From Glandiceps talaboti (lineage: Eukaryota > Hemichordata > Enteropneusta > Spengelidae), in assembly GCF_964340395.1 (NCBI RefSeq), contig NC_135570.1, positions 7,733,822 through 7,797,821 on the forward strand: 64,000 bases of DNA. The letters are read 5' to 3'. The translations under genes were made by a program, and so were the position numbers. The notes beneath the pieces are model-generated. The model worked only from the letters and a program-made list of their open reading frames with translations. It was not told the origin of the DNA and did no database searches. Of this stretch, positions 1 through 25,036 are shown in pieces (position 1 is the first letter of the stretch; each line of letters starts with the position of its first letter).

Positions 1-396
1 GTTTTACCGATGGAAGATGATCAGCTTCGTATTCATAAAGATACAGGATTTTGGCGTGACTTTGGCTACGGTATGACTTGTCAGTACCGATCTGATTTCA
101 TAAATATTAAAGGATTCGACGTTGATATCAAAGGATGGGGAATGGAAGATTTGCATCTGTATGTCAAGTATGTACATTCTAATCTCGCTGTCATACGTGT
201 TCCAGATCGTGGCATTTTCCATTTGTATCATCCTAAACACTGTGACCCTGCCTTGACCTCGGAACAGTACAAAGCGTGCATTGGGTCCAGAGCATTAAAC
301 GAGGCATCGCATACCCAGCTTGGTATGATGGCATTCAAGAATGAATTGCAAGCACAACTTCAACAGTCACAATTAAAACAACAAAAAGGTGCCTGA
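1..396 (+). CDS. CSGALNACT: Chondroitin sulfate N-acetylgalactosaminyltransferase, C-terminal part (partial)
   Basis: The frame is open from base 1 to the TGA at 394-396, giving about 131 residues with no start, so this is the 3' end of a gene entering from the left. The protein carries [18 protein letters not shown], then [17 protein letters not shown] (the GWGxED motif of beta-1,4-GalNAc/Gal transferases), then [11 protein letters not shown] and [14 protein letters not shown]. This pattern is typical of CSGALNACT1/2, Golgi type II enzymes that start and extend chondroitin chains by adding GalNAc from UDP-GalNAc. The tail is glutamine/lysine-rich. The CHSY/CHPF enzymes share the fold but lack the NEASHxQLGM ending, so CSGALNACT is preferred; CSGALNACT1 and 2 cannot be told apart. 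The DXD metal site and stem lie outside the window. No convincing AATAAA lies close to the stop; candidates at about 2893 and 2970 would imply a long 3' UTR. Confidence 0.93.
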   Translation, partial: VLPMEDDQLRIHKDTGFWRDFGYGMTCQYRSDFINIKGFDVDIKGWGMEDLHLYVKYVHSNLAVIRVPDRGIFHLYHPKHCDPALTSEQYKACIGSRALNEASHTQLGMMAFKNELQAQLQQSQLKQQKGA

Positions 397-870
397 AAAT
401 ACAAAAAAAAATTTTTGAATTTTAATATTTCACATTTTAAAAGAGTGTTTTAGTAAAGGTTTCAGAACCTTTGTAACAATGCAATGGGGAAACTGGCAAA
501 ATTTGCATTGATGTCTTATACCATAATTTTGAAAATACCTTGGGGGGAACTAAGATAGATTTGACCTACTTAGCAAAAACTGAGAAACTATCAGGGCTAT
601 CCTGGTAATGAAATTTCAAAGGTCCTCGACATATTACATAGCAAGTCAGTTCTCATGATTTTTTCTGCGGTCCTGCTTTCATGAGTGTAGTGAGTGAAAG
701 TGCAGCAGACAGAAACTGCACAGATACCCCTGAAATACACACACTGGCACTCTCAAGTCATAAGGTTCTGTTTTTATTTATTTATTACACATGGCTACCA
801 AAAAAGAGCAAAGTTCTTTAAAAAAATTTGACTGTGTAGTAATAGTGAAGTTTATTTTTTTAAGTGACTG

Positions 871-1057
871 TAGCTTTCGTCCGAATCACTCAGACGTCAT
901 CAGCGAAATGATGTTATGCTATTTGGTCAGGTAACCTCCTAGTGACATGACCTGACAGTAGACTAGTCTGTTGAGGTGATTCCACTAGGAGGTCACCTGA
1001 CCAAACGACATAACATAATTACACTGATGGTGTCTGAGTGATTCGGACGAAAGCTAC
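871..1057. repeat. Foldback element with hammerhead-like arms
   Basis: Arms at 871-944 and 983-1057 are near-perfect inverted copies around a loop of about 38 bp. Each arm, read outward, carries CTGATG followed by a hairpin GTCTGA...TCGGAC and then GAAAGCTAC. This resembles the CUGANGA / stem II / GAAA core of type I hammerhead ribozymes, but with one extra base between the core and stem II. The left arm is on the minus strand and the right arm on the plus strand. Confidence 0.75.
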
Positions 1058-1191
1058 GTAGTTGCTTCAAGAACTAGATTCCAATAAGGTAACTTTACTA
1101 CTATATGAAATGAAGTCAAGTATCAATTTCTATTCTCCTACAATTGTGTGTTAATCATTTTGTGTATAAGGAAGTATTTATTGCGCTCACT

Positions 1192-1425
1192 TGTATGCAC
1201 TACCCCAAATAGGAACTAGCATGCTCATTTGCATAGCAGTACTGCAACCACCAATACCCCAGTAGGAACCATCATGCTCATTTGCATAGTCATACTGCAA
1301 CCATCAATATCCCAGTAGGAACTATTATGCTCATTTGCATAGTGGTACTGCGACCACCAATAGCCCAGTAGAAACCATAGTGCTCATTTGCATAATGTTA
1401 CTGCAACCACCAATAGCAGTCAATT
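1192..1425. repeat. Four-copy 53-bp tandem repeat carrying octamer motifs
   Basis: Four imperfect units each contain TGCTCATTTGCATA and ACTGCAACCACCAATA. The ATTTGCAT octamer starts at 1227, 1280, 1333 and 1386, exactly 53 bp apart each time. ATTTGCAT is the reverse complement of the POU/Oct site ATGCAAAT; whether it is used here is unknown. Confidence 0.85.
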
Positions 1426-1730
1426 ACCCAGACTCTCACATCTCAGATTAGCAATAACAGTATCCACAAATAACCCCACCATCAACCACTTGCTTCTGAT
1501 CATGCCTGGTTAGATAGTTTGCAAATGGTTGTAAGGATTGCCATACTGCTTAAATTCAATTACTTAAGATGCCAGGTTATAAATTTTATTTAACGATATA
1601 TGTAAATCGATATGACATATTTAAAAAAAAATATTTATGTAATTAATTATAAATGAAAATATTCTTGTACATCTAACTGTATTTTGCTATTGTTTGACGA
1701 GCTTAAAACTTAAAGGGATACAAATTGTTA

Positions 1731-2075
1731 AGGGACACAAGCTGAGTTTATACGTTTTGGGGAGAGATTTATGCTGTGTATTTAAAAGTCACTAATATTC
1801 TACTTACTGAAGCATACATGACTATCACTTGCAATTAACTGAACTCAAATCTGGTATTAAGATATAACATATAAATGATCCAATGATGTAATTTATCATA
1901 CGTATCAAAAAATGTTCAGGAAATCCATCCTATGCAATTAACTGTTCTAACAATGCCAGAAGACAATTGTAATGTTATAGAAGACATGCATGGACATTAA
2001 CATTATACTGGAATGTGGTTTTATTGAAGTATTTTCACTTGAGTAAAAAACTTATAAACTCAGCTTGTGCCACTT
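1731..2075. repeat. MITE-like element with GACACAAGCTGAGTTTATA ends
   Basis: Near-identical inverted termini read GACACAAGCTGAGTTTATA at the left and TATAAACTCAGCTTGTGCC at the right. A related copy of the right half is at 53890-54065, and divergent relatives of the tips lie at about 44050 and 44420. There is no coding capacity, so this is inferred to be a non-autonomous DNA element of about 345 bp. Confidence 0.65.
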
Positions 2076-2120
2076 TACGTTGCCATAGAGATTTGTTTAA
2101 TAATGGGGAGATGTATTAAC

Positions 2121-2187
2121 TGAACAATGAATATTCATGAGTCCTAAGCACTTATTACTTTCAGTGATCATGAATATTCATTGTTCA
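2121..2187. repeat. Perfect 20-bp inverted repeat
   Basis: TGAACAATGAATATTCATGA at 2121-2140 is perfectly inverted at 2168-2187 with a 27-bp loop. It could be a small foldback element or a transcribed hairpin in the glycosyltransferase 3' region. Confidence 0.85.
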
Positions 2188-3033
2188 TCTAATATATATT
2201 CGTGTGTGCTTAGCCCCGTGAAGTAACAGTGTACCAATGCTAGAACAAAAAGTAGGGGGAATAACCTTGAAAGTGCAATGTATATGCATAACAGTGAATA
2301 CTTATCTGTTGTCTTGAAAACTGAAATGATGAAAGATGTACGTGTATAATACCTTGATGTGGCGACTGATTTCAATTGGTTATTTCTTGGTAATCAAATG
2401 AAATTTACTTTAAATTTTACATTTATGTGATGTGAAATCATGAAATGACTCTCCAGAACCCAACATTTATGAAAATACCTGTATTTCCAGGGGTGATGCT
2501 CCCCAAATGTGATTTTACTTTGGGAATCCAAAACACAGGGTACAAAGTTATAGCCAGGGTATTTTGAAACCTATACTCAAATGTAATGTAATATGTGTGG
2601 CAGGAAAGTTGGGCTTCCTTTTTTTTGCAAGACAATTATTTAAAACAAAAAAGATATTAAGCTGCCATTGATACTACTAATAAAACAAAGTAAAAAAAAG
2701 TATGCTTGTTGTGCTACAACGCCCTTAGTGCTATTTGTTTCATATTCATTTGCAAATCGATTTTTATTTTTTAAATTCATTTTCACTTTTATTTGCTCAT
2801 TTTTTAATTTAAATATTTTAATTTTCACTAGCATTTGCAATTTTCTACAGATTTTAGGAAACTTTTGTCAATAATTTCTATATGGATTGTACTTAATAAA
2901 TTTGATAATTGTATCAAATATTATACATCTTAATAACAACTTAATTCATCGTTGACTCTCTTTTACTGATAAAATAAACCCATAATTTCCAAGATACCTT
3001 ATAATCAAAAGGAAACCAACAACAGTTGACACA

Positions 3034-3399
3034 CACAACTGCTGACATCAGACTGTGGACCAACGGAACCTGTTACAAACTGGCAAAGTAAACGACTGGA
3101 TTGGATTAATAACACTTGGTACAGTATATTTGACCAGCAGAGACTTGTATCACATTTCATCATTTGATAAGAACAGTTTTATGGCCACTTTAGTGCACAT
3201 GAAATGCCATGGGAACTGGAAATTTGTTTTGTGAAAGTGAACTATTAGGCTATAAAACTGTTCTTAACAAATGATGGAATGTAATACAAGTCTCTGTACT
3301 TCCAAAATGTGATGCCAAGTGCTATTAATCCAATTCAGTTGTTTACTTTCCCTGTTTGTAACAGTTTCCTTTCGTCAAGGGTGTGATGTCGGCAGTTGT
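3034..3399. repeat. Long-arm foldback element
   Basis: Arms of roughly 150-170 bp (from ACAACTGCTGACATCA on the left to TGATGTCGGCAGTTGT on the right) are inverted copies with small differences. Shared blocks include CTGTTACAAAC, GGATTAATA, AGAGACTTGTAT and AAGAACAGTTTTAT. This is a classic palindromic MITE of about 366 bp with no open reading frame of note. Confidence 0.85.
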
Positions 3400-6245
3400 A
3401 TATCAATGTTTGTATTGTCACAGTAAACTGTTTGGTTGGAAGCAATGCTGCATTGAACCAAGCAGTCTTTCAGATACTGTATACACCATCCCCACTCATG
3501 CAGAGACTAATAAACAGACATGCAGCTGTGGCCTCAGACAGCTATATAGGTTACAGGCCTACCTTTGTAAGTTTTTGTTATGTGTTTGTTTTAATTTTCT
3601 TTAAATGAATAAAAATATAATGCAACAGCTGCATTGAAATGAGGGGAAAAGGTGAGACTGGAGATGCATTAAATTCTCATATTGTCATGTCATGTAGTTC
3701 TGGCAGAATCCGATCATCGTGATGGTGGTGGTGAATACCACTGCCGTTTACAACCCACTCTGGTCTGAAGCCATATGCATGCGTTTGTGTGTGTGTGTGG
3801 GGGGGGGGGGGGTACAAGTAACGTGGTCTGTTAAGTGCAACACTGTCAATATGAAACCCCTTATTATGCATATGAATGTCAGGATGTGTACGTTACTCTC
3901 AAAATAATCTGGTGTGTCGCAGGGTCTGTCGTGTTGTGGTGGAAAAAGCTGGTAAAGTAACAATACACTGAGATACACTTTTTTTGCCACTTTTCTCTCT
4001 AGAGTGACCAAACATCACATGTAACATACAGAAGTCATCATACATGTCAAAGTTTATATTAAGTCAGTGTCATGAAGATATCTTGTCAAAAAGCTAAAAC
4101 TTCAAAACATACGTGGCTAATTTTCTGTAATTTGGTGATGATGTTTTTTGGGTATAGATGAGAAACTGTTGATGAAATGATTATACAGTCATTACTATGG
4201 ATATTATTTTTGAGTTTTGGTAAAAAAATTCAAACTTCAAAATGACTTGGCAGATCATGTATACCTTCTTTACAAAGCAACAGCTTGAATTACAACATCA
4301 GTAGTGTACAATGCCATTGGAGCTAATTTTTTCTGATCTGCCATAGAGGGTGATATTTGTAAATTTTTGGTCATATTCAAGGAGTGTAGGGTTGTTGAGG
4401 TCATGAGAAATAGAGAAATAAGTAGTGATGCCCATAGCTAAAGAAACCATGATGATTGAAATACTCAACTATGTGATGAAAATCAAGTTTGACCAAAGTT
4501 TAACTAGTACTTGACCTTACATACACTTGATATCCAATACTTTGGATTTGAAGGTCACACTGCTTCCCAGTAGTTAATGTCCAAGATATCAGTTATTGAA
4601 GGTTAAGTTCCCTGCAGGGTTTGTTTATATGATGACACAGTGTGTGAGCATAGATCTTAGCTGATTAAATTCTAATAGAGATTTCTGCCAATTGAGATTT
4701 AACTCAATCTCCCGACCTTTGACCTTTGAAGTGTATATAATTACATTGTGGGGTTTTGTCATTTCCTCTCATCACTTACAGCTTGTTTCAAATTTCATAC
4801 TTTAGAATTATTAGCTTTTTAGAGAGACAGTATCCTGGCATAATCTGTAAGGTATGCCGTGATGGTGTGCCCTCTCACATCCTTTTATAGATAGAGCCGT
4901 GGGGTGGGGTAAGTGTCATCCGAGGACAACATCTTTCAAAAGTCACTTTCAGAGAAACATTAACTGCTCAGAGCATCGGGGAACAGCATCTTTCAAATTT
5001 CTCACTTTGAGAGAAACACAGCTGCTTTTTAGAAGAATTTTTTAGAAATTATTGATGAGCCTTTTTTAGAAGAGGAGCAGGCAAGTGATGTGACTTACAA
5101 GCTTGATATTGTCACGTCATGACGATGGAGTTTTCCTTGATTTAAATAGTAGTAATTTTTTATACTTCTACACAGCAGACGGCATTTAATCTTGATAAAA
5201 AAGAACTTTTTGATGCAAAATGACACAGAAAACATTGGTGCTTTCACAAAATAACATACTTTATTCACTCTACAATAAAATAGACACACAACACATATTG
5301 TGACATAAAATACCCGTGTCGGGTGTAAAGGGCGCCCTCAACGGCCATTCAGGTGGTGAATAGACCACAGTTGGGACTATGCACTATCACCATGTAAAGT
5401 GATATTGAGGACAAGAGTGAAGTGTACAGAACTTGGCAGGTGATCATATATAATGCTAGAAAGTGAGAATTATATACTAAGTCTTGTGTAGAATTATATC
5501 TCAAATAATTTTTTATATATTTCTATGCTATATTGAAGGACTCTAAGTCTAAGAACACTTTTCTTTTCACATCTAGATATTTTGATGTTCTTGCAAAATA
5601 AACGTTAGATTTGTAGTGGTTTCAAAGTTACATCATGGAAATAATTAGTGTCTAAGATTACATCCAAATGTAACTTTACACTGCTGAGTGTGACCATGTC
5701 GTATTTCCAACACTATTCGGAAACCAGGTAACGCTTTGTAATGGTGAAGTCCCACCAAGGTCAAAGGTCACCTCTGACGATAATTAGATAATGTATTTGG
5801 GGACACAAGAGTAACACAAAATTGAGTTGACAGTTGGAAAGTGAAAATTGTACTGTCTAATTTATGCGACATTTAAAGGTTACGTTGGAAACCATGGAAA
5901 CGAGTCCAATCACCTTGTGAAGGACAATCGACTATTCCATGTTTAATAATATGCTATGACAACTATATTTATTGAGAGTTAGATTTTCTTTAATTTGGAA
6001 CAAAAAAATCTTTGTAATATTTTTAAAATCAGAATATTTCAGATAATACATAATATATTTCTACCAATAAATATACAAACCTGAGAACCATGGGACACAA
6101 TGGACCTATTATTATATTAGATAAATAGTAATTTAAACATTCACTGATCAGATATATATATTCTTGTCTACCGTACCTACCCACCGTATAAGACATACTC
6201 ACTACTGTACAATCTCTGCTGATTCATCTGACAGGTAGGGCCAAT

Positions 6246-6520
6246 CTCATTAAAAATCTGAAGTGGTGAATATGGCTTGATTTCTTTATTTACCACTATT
6301 TCCTTAAGAGATGTTTGTTCTCGATTTTGTTGTTCCGGGAGTTTTCACTACCTTCCCATATCTGACCGGAAAATGAGAATTTTTTCTATACAGGGTCAGA
6401 TGTGAGAGGGCGGCGATTACTCACGGAACAACAAAATCGAAAAGAATTGACACTAAATGAAAGAATTAGAGTAATAGAAATCAAACGATATTCACCACAT
6501 CAGATTTTAATCAGACTGAG
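6246..6520. repeat. MITE with AATCTGAWGTGGTGAATAT termini
   Basis: The left end ATTAAAAATCTGAAGTGG is inverted at the right end as CCACATCAGATTTTAAT. A second inner pair, CGATTTTGTTGTTCCG and CGGAACAACAAAATCG, follows. A lone half-copy of the tip occurs at about 59308-59345 in the cadherin gene, next to its seventh coding exon. Confidence 0.75.
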
Positions 6521-7149
6521 GTAGGGTATAGGATTCATAAGTTATATGCATAATTTAAAATTGTACATCTTGTGCATAATAGTAATAATTGGATTTCGTA
6601 CACTGTAATGTAAATGATGTCTGTTCACTTTGACAACAAATCTTTTCTTGATGAAACGTTTTAACAAAGTCTTTATAGTGGCATAGTCAAGAAGTTATTG
6701 TACTGATATTGAAAATCACAGTACTTGTTGTCAATGGTAACTGAGTTTGTAATTTACAGCTGCTGGTATTTAAAGGCCCAGTTCAGCTTTGGATTAAAAT
6801 TTAGAGACGTTAAAACAGTTGTTTGGTAAAGCTATAGAAAAAGTTGGTCCAGAACAAAAGAATAATCCTATGTAATCCTTGTAAGCTCCACTGATAACAT
6901 AACACTATTGTGAGAACCTGAGATTGAATCTCAGGCATTTGATAACATATACATCTCATACTAATGTGTTCCTGTGTTCTCCGTAGAACGTTTTTTTAAA
7001 AAAAATTCACAGGATGCTCAAAAACATCAATGATCTAAAGCTAGGAAAGGAATGACAATCAGGTTGTCGACAAATAGGAACTGAAATTAGTTTTAAATTT
7101 AAGACTATATTTTGATATAATTCTATCAGCGACTAGTACACTCTGACAT

Positions 7150-7660
7150 GATAGGGGGATCATCTCTCCTTTAACTTGTCCAGGGAGAACACAGGAATTA
7201 CAAGAGGGCTCAGCTTTCCAGTTACCTCTAACTTTTCAAGGAGAACACAGATATATTACACAAGGTTTCAGCTCTCCAGTTACACTGACCAAGGAGAACA
7301 TGTATATTACAAGGGAGCTCATCTCTCTGGTTAGCCTTTTCAAGGAGAACACAGAAATTACACAAGAGCTCATCTTTCCTGTTACCTTGTTCTGAGAGAG
7401 CATATAAATCACAAGACAGCTGAGTGCCCCTTTTATCAGGTTGTTCTACTCTCAGTTCTCTAGTTCTGTTGTCATGGGAGAACACAGAAATTTCAAATAA
7501 TACAAAGTCTTGTTTCTCCTGTTCCTTTGTTCAGAGAGAATACATAAATGACAAGAAATCTCAGTTGTGACCTTGTTCATGGAGAACACAGAAATTACAA
7601 GGTCTCAGCTCTCTAGGTATCTTGTCCACGGAGAGCACAGAAATTTGAAAGAGAATCTCA
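7150..7660. repeat. Degenerate minisatellite (GGAGAACACAGAAATTACA units)
   Basis: About eight imperfect units of roughly 50-65 bp share GGAGAACACAGAAATTACA and GCTCAGCTCTCC-like blocks. The copies are diverged, implying an old array. A minus-strand frame stays open for 85 codons through part of it, as expected from repetition. Confidence 0.7.
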
Positions 7661-7859
7661 TTTCTTCTGTTATGGTTCCAAGATACATTGTGTGAGACGA
7701 TGTCACTTTATACATTGTTACATTTGGGCTCATTTCGTCTTAGTGACATTTGATATAATATTTTCATCGTGAATGATGGAAGGAATGACAGCGTCTTTAA
7801 TTGTGAGTGATTTCAAAGAACAAAGACTTAATGCCAACAGTGACAGAGAAGGATTTTAC

Positions 7860-7992
7860 TTGTTCACCCAGGTATGGTCAGGTGACAACCATCCCCGAAG
7901 TAGGGCGTACAAACCTCCCTGTACATATACATTACATAGCGTTGTATGGGAGACGCAATACATCTTGGAATCAGCAACAGGTTTATCATAAG
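7860..7992 (+). repeat. Dispersed repeat copy (partner of 28346-28480)
   Basis: The block from GGTATGGTCAGGTGACAACC through GGAATCAGCAACAGG reappears in reverse complement at about 28346-28480, next to an exon of the SLC49A3-like gene. A short third fragment (GCAATGCATCTTGGAACTGG) is at about 28657. Confidence 0.7.
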
Positions 7993-8843
7993 TAGTTTAA
8001 ACTTAACTTCAAGGTTAATAAATAGAAGAAATCACACATATACAAATTATATCAGTACACTAACATATAAAACATCGGAATCACACGATAAAATAATCAA
8101 CATTTTCATCAAAATGGAGTCTCAACTATTCTGGTATATACACACATACGTGGCAGTGAAACTAACATAACACTAACATGTAAACAAATTGTACACAACA
8201 TAAGAATAACATTCTCTCAAAAATATAACATTTTCGTCTTCCTTGATACATATATTCTTTATGTTAATTTGCAACGATAAAAGAACTGACTTGATAGATT
8301 CTGGAATTGTTAATGTCAAAAATTTGCAACACCGATACTTTTAGTATTATTTTTTCTGCGATCATAGAAGCTGTTGTTTTGTGACTTGAGTTGAGTTGAA
8401 TGTTTTACATAGATTACTGATGGCACTGACATGCATCTGAGTACTTCAAAAAAATGCCATTGGCACTGAATCACATGAGGTACATACATAAAAAAAGATG
8501 TGCAGATCATTTGTAAATGCTAGCAGTTTTTGACTGCTTCTTCTAAAGAAATAAGTCTCACTCATTGCATGTCATGAAATAACAAATCTACACATCCTAA
8601 CAAAATAGATTTCAGTTGTTGAGTCTATTGGCCATCTTGGATGACTAGCTATACATCTATACTTGGAAATCTAAAACAGATTCTAAGAATTGGAGCACAT
8701 TAAAGCGTGATTAGGGAACCTGATGACATAAACGTCAATGACTCTATAATCACGTGGTGTGTGTCTCTCTCAATTTGATATGTAAAAAAACATCCAGATA
8801 TGTTAACCTTTTCCACACTGCATCTATCAAGTCAGTTCTTTAA

Positions 8844-8849
8844 TTTATT
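8844..8849 (-). terminator. Candidate polyadenylation signal of the carboxypeptidase gene
   Basis: TTTATT on the plus strand reads AATAAA on the minus strand, 163 bp beyond the carboxypeptidase stop codon. It is the first canonical signal seen downstream of that stop. Confidence 0.5.
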
Positions 8850-9012
8850 CATTATTCACCTACAGCCGCTGACAAAGTCAAGTGAATGTCACGTCCAGAA
8901 TATTCTAACATTTTAAGTCCAGAATATTCTAGTAGTTCCAACTAAGATAGTAAATAAGTTGTATACCCTCCTCGACTCCTAATAATGCCTCTATCAGTGG
9001 CTGTCAGTGTGC

Positions 9013-22090
<13,078 letters not shown>

Positions 22091-24841
22091 CACTTAGTCT
22101 TTTCTCTACGATATATACAGTTACAAGTGGGAAATACGCCAATAATTACTAGTTGAGAATGTGAAATAACTGAACGGGCACTAGTGCAAGACGTCGCTCA
22201 CTGTTTCTTTGACAGACCTCAATGAAAAGAATAAATTAGATAAAAATGGCTACATTCGTGACGTATATAGGTAGGTAATTGGGCTATACTATTGTATGAT
22301 AGGGTGATCGGAGGGTAAAACGTTTCTTCTCGAGAGAATGTATGGATAGACAGAAGGATACTCCTCATGAAAATCGTTCTGTACGGCATTTATTGCATTT
22401 TTATACTGGATCATCGCAGATAACTTATTGTGATGAATATCAATATGGTGTTGCACTACAGTTTAATGGAACAATACATCATAACATATCACGGATGCAG
22501 GGACAACATCGAACACCCAAGCAGACTCCTTATCGTATTGACGTCATTGCATGGTAATTAGCAAGCAAAATACACGTTTATGTATTCGTTCAAGAAATGT
22601 CACATATTTGCCTGTTTACGGTGAAATTGAACGGTGTTCGTCGGACGTATTGTTACAACTGCACCCCTGGGGAGGGGGAGCAACTCCCCGGGGAAACCCC
22701 ATGTAATCTTACAGGGATGCGCCTAGATGCCGCAGTACTGCACTTACTGTAGCGGTTTCGTGACGTTTTTCTTTGCAAACCCCGTAAGAAAATAAAAAAA
22801 TAAAATGAAAAATGGTTAGTCACACCAAGTAAAATATGGAAATGAATAAAAAAGTATTGTAGATCTATAAAAACAAAGCTGCAAATACTGCAGCTATGCT
22901 CCATGCAGACCTCCAAACCCAAAGTGTTTTCATACCACATTTCCAGAAAAAATGTAGACCCTTTCTCTAAGTAATATATTCTGTAATTATACTGTCAGTA
23001 TAATTACTCCAAGTTCTGACATAGGGACATCTTGTATTTGTTGTTTTCCAAAATGCCAGAGAAAATGCCATCCTCGAATCCTGCTACCTTTCAAGGTAGA
23101 TGTCACTCGAATTCTGCAACTACAAATGTATCATTCACGCTGTACGTCAGATACGGATAAGGGAAATAAACTAAAGTCACAACGTATCATATTTGAGCTT
23201 TAGACATGGAAAACAACAAACTAAGGAATATTACGGGTCCCTATGTATTCTGACGTATTTATAAATTTTGTTGTTTACATTGGTGGTGTATAATATGGTT
23301 TTGAAACCTATATTCATGAAAGTTATGGATGTACTTACAGGGTTTCTGCACGTCCTTGTGACGAAACCCGTCCGAAAGCCGTTGCTAGAAACATGAAATA
23401 TGTCCAAAATTTCAGTTAATTGTTGGAGTGACCTCAAATTTCATCTTTTAACTTCCTAAAGCAAAATATACGCTTTCTTGTATGCCTGAAGGCAAGAAAC
23501 ATCTTCCCAGCATGATTTGCTATCTATGATAGCGGTCCCCCGGGCCCCGACCCATGGCCAGATTTTGAAAAAAGAATGTACACAAATTCGACAAAAAGAT
23601 CACTCTACTTGAAACGGTAAGTGTTTATATGCAACTTTCAATGCTGTATATTGTGTAGTATGCCTTAGGGATGTTTTCATTGTACAATGTACTTGTCTTG
23701 GCGATCGATTTATGCTGAACATCTTCGCTATCTCAGGCTGGGGATCGTTATTATCGAGTACCTGTACATGTTTTTGTAAGAACCATAATCTGTTTGACTG
23801 TCTGTCAATAGGCGCGTTTTTTTCTATTTCTTGTTTATGATATTTCTTGTTCTGTGAAAATATGAAAAAAAAAACATCTAACAACGTAACCATTTGGGTG
23901 ACTGCTATTGGAACTCTTCATTTCCCGATAAGTAAATATAAGAGCTTAAATTCCGTACTTCGGAAACTCCATAACATGAAAATACATCACATCATCGTGG
24001 CGTGACTATCTGTATTTTTTATACAAGGGAAGAATAGAAACATTGCATAGAAACGTTGGTATTGATGTTTGATGTACATGTATGAGATATGCCGTATAGT
24101 TCTTGTGTGGTGATCAGTTTTTCTCGCTTGTGTCTTGTACATATGGTAAAGATAATCAAATAAAGCTGAGTAGAACCCTGCCTGATGTGCTGTCAAGCCT
24201 AGCGCCTTGCAGTTTGTACGGTGCGCCCTCATCGGTTATGAGATGAGCTGTTGGCTATAACTTCAGGCGCGGTTACCCAGATTCTCACCGCTGGAGGCTC
24301 TGCCTAGCCTACAAGACCCGACCACAAGCGATAAACATGATAAAAGCAAAGATAAACGTAACGCGTAATCTTGGTAACCGGGCTACGAGGGCGTACATTA
24401 TTTAAACTCCCTAAGTTGTCGGAAATAGCATAATGTTGACAAATATTCGAGGACATGTAACCTCATGATGTAACCGGTTTCCGTCGAGCATCATAACATT
24501 TGTTAGTGGATTCTAGGGGGCGTTAACATTGAACGTGATCGGAAGTACTGACATTATGTCCCCAGATTACATCACAACGGATACTGTGCACCGTGTTCCG
24601 CAGCAACGAGTTTGAAAACACCGACCTCCAATCGCCGACAACATATGCCATTGTTCAACTTCCAGGCATATCACGTGAGTTTGGCCTGAATGCAACAATA
24701 CACAGTGTCACAGTGTGTTACTCGACAGCTTCTATTTCATGTATTGTAGGTAGGAAAACTTCAACAGTGATTATGAATGGCATTTGTGTAATACGTTTCG
24801 TTCTACACTTGTCCTAAACTTCGCCACCATATACCAAAGAC
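22091..24841. promoter_or_regulatory. Head-to-head intergenic region of the carboxypeptidase and SLC49A3-like genes
   Basis: The two start codons diverge across 2751 bp, so promoters and 5' UTRs of both genes must lie here or begin upstream exons here. No TATA box is obvious at a fixed spacing. The middle part contains a G/C-rich patch (22650-22700), a GTAATTATAC palindrome (about 22982-23006), two dispersed-repeat fragments (22890-22975, related to 25199-25275; and 24262-24385) and no supported coding exon. The 24500-24840 part has more CpG and probably holds the SLC49A3 5' UTR. Confidence 0.5.
22890..22975. repeat. Dispersed repeat fragment (CAGACCTCCAAACCCAAAG family)
   Basis: GCAGACCTCCAAACCCAAAG and GAAAAAATGTAGACCCTTTCTC match 25213-25272 in the first intron of the SLC49A3-like gene, with similar spacing. 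Confidence 0.65.
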
Positions 24842-25036
24842 ATGGAGTACCCTCGATCTGATACCGACAGTGACCCAAGTCTGTCTAGCCCAACAGCAAG
24901 AATTTTATCCGACGAAGATGGATGTTTACCTTCTAGTGGCGATGAAGAAAACTCTGACCCTGTACAATATAGGCTGTATAAGAAACGATGGTTCGTTCTC
25001 TTTCTGGCAACTTTCTTAGGATTTTCAAATGATGTG
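24842..25036 (+). CDS. SLC49A3: SLC49A3-like exon 1
   Basis: ATG at 24842; acidic tail MEYPRSDTDSDPSLSS, then KKRWFVLFLATFLGFSNDV, the start of helix 1. Donor GTG|GTAGGT, phase 0; the alternative GAT|GTGGTA would drop one Val. Confidence 0.9.

Larger units (their letters stand above)
397..9012. other. Tail-to-tail intergenic region / 3' UTRs, repeat-rich
   Basis: About 8.6 kb lie between the stop codons of the glycosyltransferase and the carboxypeptidase, which converge here. I find no conserved coding exon. The stretch holds several foldback elements, a 53-bp tandem array and a degenerate array near 7.2-7.6 kb, each listed separately. Two G-rich runs (about 3798 and 4910) and fragments of dispersed families (around 640-770 and 4845-4890) recur elsewhere in the window. 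Confidence 0.6.

Noticed and set aside
22091-22093. Upstream GTG as the carboxypeptidase start
   Set aside because: A GTG start is not expected in an animal nuclear gene. The ATG at 22090 gives a good signal peptide directly.
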